Below, piece by piece: positions 60,299 to 64,000 of a DNA stretch of 64,000 nucleotides. The DNA lies in assembly GCA_929113105.1 (NCBI GenBank), contig OV816024.1, forward strand, positions 38,764,440-38,828,439, given 5' to 3'. This DNA comes from Agrypnus murinus. Taxonomy: Eukaryota > Arthropoda > Insecta > Coleoptera > Elateridae. The translations under genes and the position numbers were made by a program. Numbering within the stretch: position 1 is the first letter of the stretch; each line of letters begins with the position of its first letter. The notes beneath the pieces are model-generated. The model searched no databases, had not been told where the DNA came from, and saw only the letters and a program-made list of their open reading frames with translations.

Positions 60299-60391
60299 TA
60301 TAAAATTTGTTTAGTTCGTTTAATATCTTTGCAGTAGAAGTGTCGGGGTGGTGCGCGCAAAAACATTTTTATTACGATTGAGAACGTAAGT
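60299..60391 (+). promoter_or_regulatory. Candidate core promoter with short first exon
   Basis: TATAAAA at 60299-60305, a GCAGT initiator with A at 60333, and a strong splice donor GTAAGT at 60386-60391. This predicts a 53-base non-coding first exon in a GC-enriched patch (about 60200-60400). It could serve a host gene beyond the window or the LINE downstream. Without the next exon it stays a candidate. Confidence 0.3.
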
Positions 60392-60879
60392 ACAAACGGC
60401 GATTTAACTGATTATTGTTAAATAAATTTAGCGGATTGTCTTATGATGATAAAGTTTTTATCAAACAATTGTCTATTCCGCATCCATTAATGATTAACCT
60501 AGTAAACTGAAAGACAAATTAAATGAGACTCGTATAGGTACTTAGAGAATCAGCTGTACGCACAGGTGATTGTTGGGTTGTCTAAATATATCAGGACCGA
60601 ACTTAAACAAAAATGTTTCTGATAAAATGTATTTTCAAATTTCATCAAATTCGCCGGTTTTATTTGAATTAGGAACAAGAATTAGTCATACAAATATTCA
60701 AACTATAAAAAAAAATTAAGTATAATGACGCCAATTATTATAGAAATAATCTATAATAATCTAATAATCTAATCTATAATAATCAAATAGATCGCTTCAA
60801 GATGGCGGCAAGTGAAAGTCAAGCGGTTTCTGCTGTGCAATGTGAAAGATGTAAAGCTTGATTATTAAAAGGAGTAAAA

Positions 60880-61199
60880 AGCCAGTCTCGGTGGATTAGT
60901 GGTTTGCATGTTTGCTTCATAGTCCAAAGATCGCAGGTTCGATCCCCCGCCGAGCTGGTAATTTTTGATAGCGGAGAAAAATTAAAACATGCCTTCTTCT
61001 CGGATAGGAAGTAAAACTGTAGGTCCCGTGTCAATGCGATGTTTGGCACGATAAAGATCCCTACTGGGGGGTGGAATTCCCCCAGATTCGGCTAAATTCT
61101 AGTAGGGTTGGCCAAATGATCATAGCAATCGGTGCCATGAGGTACGAAGGATGCTCCGCCATCCTGATTCCTCACCCAAAAACAAACAAACAAACAAAC
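60880..61199 (+). mobile_element. tRNA-derived SINE inserted in the LINE
   Basis: 320 bp with a clear tRNA head (60881-60958): closing acceptor pairs (GCCAG with CTGGT), A box TGGATTAGTGG, B box CAGGTTCGATCCC. The tail is an (AAAC)n run. It is flanked by perfect 13-bp duplications AAAAGGAGTAAAA at 60867-60879 and 61200-61212. Insertion occurred inside ORF1, and joining the flanks at one duplication copy continues the LINE alignment with copy 1. Confidence 0.92.
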
Positions 61200-61551
61200 A
61201 AAAGGAGTAAAATGTAAAATATGCTCCGCTATGTATCATCAAAGTTGCGCTAAACTGCATAATAATATTAAATTTTTAAGTGACGACGTAATTGTGTGTT
61301 GCGAAATAAATAATGAAAATGTCTTAACCCACGCAGAAGATAAGAACATCTTTTTTGGAACTAATGAAGATTTTCAAAATAAAATCGACTTTCAATTGTT
61401 TAACTACATTTTAAATCAAAGAATTACGTGAAAATATTTTTTATTATATGATAAAATAAATTACCTTGAAAAATCCGAACCAAATGTGACAAGAAATGAT
61501 AAGAATATAAAGAAAAAGTATGCAAGTGTCAATGTCAAGGAATAGTATATT

Positions 61552-61660
61552 CTGTAACGAGGTTAGAAGAAATTCGATGCGAGTGGAAGATTCCGAACGC
61601 GAGCTGAGAGCGAGCGTGAGGAACCACGAGCATCGAATTTCAATTCTAACCGAGTAACAG
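61552..61660. repeat. Foldback hairpin within the LINE
   Basis: Arms of 30 bases (CTGTAACGAGGTTAGAAG and its near-inverse) end in ATTCGATGC/GCATCGAAT. The loop contains GCGAGCTGAGAGCGAGCG. It is absent from LINE copy 1 at this position, so it belongs to an insertion of about 440 bp. Confidence 0.7.
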
Positions 61661-62489
61661 ACCGTGCTTTCTCCAAGACCACAAGAAAATTTAAACTTAG
61701 CAGTATTTACAATTTGAAAACAAACACGATAACCTTAAAAAGTATGACATTTAATGTAAACAATGAAATCAAGGCTAACCGTTTTTTTATTAAACTGTTA
61801 TAGAATATTCATTCCATATCTAGTGATGGAATGAAATACATGCAAAACACATAAGTAGGGTAGTGCTTTAGAATATTTATTCTACAACAAGAGTTAGAAT
61901 ATTAAGCTTTTATTATCAAAATTAATTTCAGAATTTACAAATTCCATAGTGGTCGTGGGAAAATAAAATTTTGTCATCAAATGAGCGCTCGAATACTCAA
62001 AAGAAAAAAGTGATATCTGCACAACAGGTATCTGCTGCTGTTCAACAAGCGCAATTTGTGCTAAAAACCGATGAAGTGATTAACTTAACATCTGGAGTTG
62101 ACATGGTGGCTTGAAATCAAGATAATAAAGCAAGTTTAGCTAATTTTAATTCTAAAATTACTAAAAAAAACAGTGCAACGAAACCCTCAGTTGAATATAG
62201 TTGGTACAAAAACAAACAGTCTCAAAACAATACCTAAACCTTCTTTCTTACATGTATCTAGATTACATCCTGATGTAACGGCTTTGGAAATGGTAAATTA
62301 TCTTAAACCTGTGTTTCCGCAAGTAACATGTGAAAAACTAGTACCAAAGTACCCTGGGTGTTACTCATCCTTTAAAGTACGGATTAATACAAGTAATATC
62401 GAAAAGGCTACTGATGGAGGTATTTGGCCGCAAGGAGCATCTGTACGCAAGTCTTTTCAATATCGAAGAACTCCCAAAACGGCAACCTA

Positions 62490-63115
62490 ATTGAAAATTT
62501 CACATCGGGTTTTAATGCGTTTTACATTAATATTCAATGTTTATCCAATAAAGTAGGCGAAATTAATTTGTTTATTAATGATTTCAATTTTCAGATTATT
62601 TGTTTTGCAGAACATTGGTTGACCGAAGGCAATTTAAAAACTATTAACATACCAAATTATAATTTAGCTGCCAGTTTTTGTAGAAGGAAACATCAACATG
62701 GTGGTGTTGCTCTTTTTGTAAAGAAAGGTACTGTGTGTAAAGTTTTGGATGTTATGAATTTTTGTTCTGAGATTGATTTGGAAATCTGTAGTGTCGAATA
62801 TGAAAATAGTATCTTTATTGTTTTATACAGATCTGGTAAAGGTAATTTTGATAATTTTGTACATTTGTTTGAAAGTATGCTGTTAAAGATTTCATCTAGT
62901 GGCAAACGCATTGTTATTTTTGGTGATTATAATGTTGATTTTTTTATTAACTCTCCACAACTGAATAAGTATAATTACATCTTTTGACTTACACTATACA
63001 ATTAAAGACTTTACTAGGGTGAGTGTGTTCTCAAAAAGCTGTATAGATAATATTTTAACCAATCTAGATATTACTTCAAAATAGTCGACCCATGTCTATC
63101 TGACCATTTTGGTCT
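62490..63115 (+). pseudogene. LINE ORF2, endonuclease part
   Basis: An APE-type endonuclease with AFYINIQCLSNKVGEI, the catalytic-glutamate region ICFAEHWLT, YRSGKGNFDNF, IVIFGDYNVDF and, after a stop and frame break, a YLSDHFGL motif near 63090. It cuts the target DNA to start LINE insertion. The sequence leaves the LINE at about 63180, so no reverse transcriptase is present in the window. Confidence 0.75.
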
Positions 63116-63180
63116 GCTTATTAAAATTAACGTTCCCACTAATACATCTTCAAAAAAAAATTTTTTTAAATATGTTAGAA

Positions 63181-63884
63181 AAATATGTTTTAAATTATAG
63201 ATTTTATTAATTAGGTAGCTTTCAAATACAATAACTATTCCTTGAATTTGGATTAAAAATGTTTTTTAAAAAAAGAACATTTTTTAGAAGATAATAATAC
63301 AATACCTTTTTACAGGTAACTTGTAACATTCTTGCTTTACGGTTATAATAACAGTTAGGAGATTTGGCAGTATTTTTTTGTACGACCCTGCTATTTCGGA
63401 TTGTTACCAAACTTGGTTTTAGAACAGTAGGTTGTGTTTACTGGTTACTAAGCAACAACGCGTCGGTAAGTAATTACTTACCGTTCAGTTCTGTCAAAAA
63501 CAGAACGGTAAGTAAATTATATGTAATTTATAAAAGAAATGCAACATCTTTAGATGTCTCTTTCGTGAAAAATCATTATTTTCTAAATAATTATTGAACT
63601 ATTTAAAAAAAATTATGTTTTTTATTTAAATTTGCTGTGAAAAAATACCCAATAAATAATAATAACAACTATCTATTTATGTTGAAAAGACAAAAATATC
63701 GTGACATTCAAAAATAAAATTACAAACGTATCCATGGTAACGACAAAACCTACTTAATGGTTGGTGGATATACAGGGCAAAAATAAATTATCTTGAATCT
63801 ATTCTTTCACCATCTTTGGAATATTTCCTTAGTTAATACATTTGTATTCATAATGGTCGCACAAAAAATAGTATAAGCATCTCA
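63181..63884. other. Non-coding, with tandem palindromes
   Basis: No gene seen. At 63464-63515 a perfect 20-base palindrome (63464-63483, centred on GTAAGTAATTACTTAC) overlaps a hairpin formed by TTACTTACCGTTC and its inverse around CTGTCAAAAACAG. Confidence 0.5.
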
Positions 63885-63971
63885 AACAGTAAGGAGTTTA
63901 CCGATCTCCTCCAATATTGGCGACTGAGCGAAGCGAACATTGTCGTCGATCGGTAAACTGCCCTTACTGTT
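63885..63971. repeat. Foldback hairpin with GAGCGAAGCG loop
   Basis: AACAGTAAGG-AGTTTACCGAT pairs with ATCGGTAAACTGCCCTTACT near the ends. The loop contains CTGAGCGAAGCGAAC. It resembles the loops at 35908-36040 and 61552-61660. Confidence 0.65.
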
Positions 63972-64000
63972 CTCGATACTTAATATACTATAAGTACTCC

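Larger units (their letters stand above)
60802..62490 (+). pseudogene. LINE ORF1, interrupted
   Basis: ATG at 60802. The zinc cluster starts with CERCKA, meets a stop, and is then split by a SINE. It resumes after the SINE (VKCKICSAMYHQSCAKLH, VCCEI). The RRM-like region at 62173-62490 carries FLHVSRLHPDVTALEMVNYL, CYSSFKV and GGIWPQGASVRKSF. Confidence 0.8.
60802..63180 (+). mobile_element. LINE (Jockey/CR1-type), copy 2
   Basis: Same family as the copy at 20140, recognised by ORF1 start, zinc cluster, VISAQQVSAAVQQ block and RRM-like block. It contains the endonuclease portion missing from copy 1 but stops before the reverse transcriptase. It is interrupted by a SINE at 60880-61199 and a foldback element around 61545-61985. 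Confidence 0.82.

Noticed and set aside
61182..61200. AAAC microsatellite as an independent repeat
   Set aside because: It is the tail of the SINE, bounded by the target duplication.
1..64000. CRISPR array, operons, bacterial genes
   Set aside because: No spaced direct repeats or prokaryotic gene layout; all recognisable content is eukaryotic.

Overview
This window is a piece of an AT-rich eukaryotic nuclear genome, almost certainly from an insect (a beetle is a guess I cannot test). The evidence is a Ty3/Gypsy LTR retrotransposon, Jockey/CR1-type LINEs, a Penelope-like fragment, a P-element/THAP9-like transposase remnant, tRNA- and 5S-derived SINEs, many short terminal-inverted-repeat elements, and one full host gene with animal-type start context and poly(A) signals. 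Most of the 64 kb is low-complexity AT-rich DNA without recognisable genes.

Layout. 537-1247: TIR element. 1634-8260: a young Ty3/Gypsy element on the minus strand, with 388-bp LTRs differing at 2 sites and a 4-bp ATAT target duplication. 8261-18420: non-coding, with a cluster of TCATTYRCGTGG motifs at 11047-12006. 18421-19645: a long inverted repeat holding a tRNA-like sequence and a nested MITE. About 20140-25045: a decayed LINE carrying three nested TIR elements. 26465-26622: inverted Penelope-like ends. 30328-30685: a 5S-rRNA-like SINE head and a MITE. 34345-35283: Penelope-like 3' part with a GIY-YIG domain. 35284-37047: SINE and nested foldback elements. 37662-39032: an intact single-exon ABHD18-family hydrolase gene, the only convincing complete host gene. 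43056-45429: a Harbinger-like element next to a P-like element. 54885-55628: an inverted duplication of a coding terminal exon. 60299-60391: a candidate promoter and first exon. 60802-63180: a second LINE copy of the same family, split by a SINE with clear 13-bp target duplications.

The most interesting object is the Gypsy element. Its Pol frame does not end after integrase. It runs on into a macro domain of the TARG1/OARD1 type, with both residues matching the known catalytic Lys and Asp, followed by a CCCH zinc finger. Its Gag begins with a SAP-like motif and a long charged coiled coil before the capsid-like region and zinc knuckle. So a retroelement polyprotein appears to have taken up an ADP-ribose-processing module. 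This copy is broken by one in-frame stop in RNase H and one single-base frameshift near the end of integrase. Its near-identical LTRs suggest that sister copies may be intact.

Second in interest are two long hairpin loci (18421-19645 and 54885-55628). The latter is built from an inverted duplication of a spliced terminal exon with its intron edge, the architecture expected of an endogenous hairpin-RNA/siRNA source.
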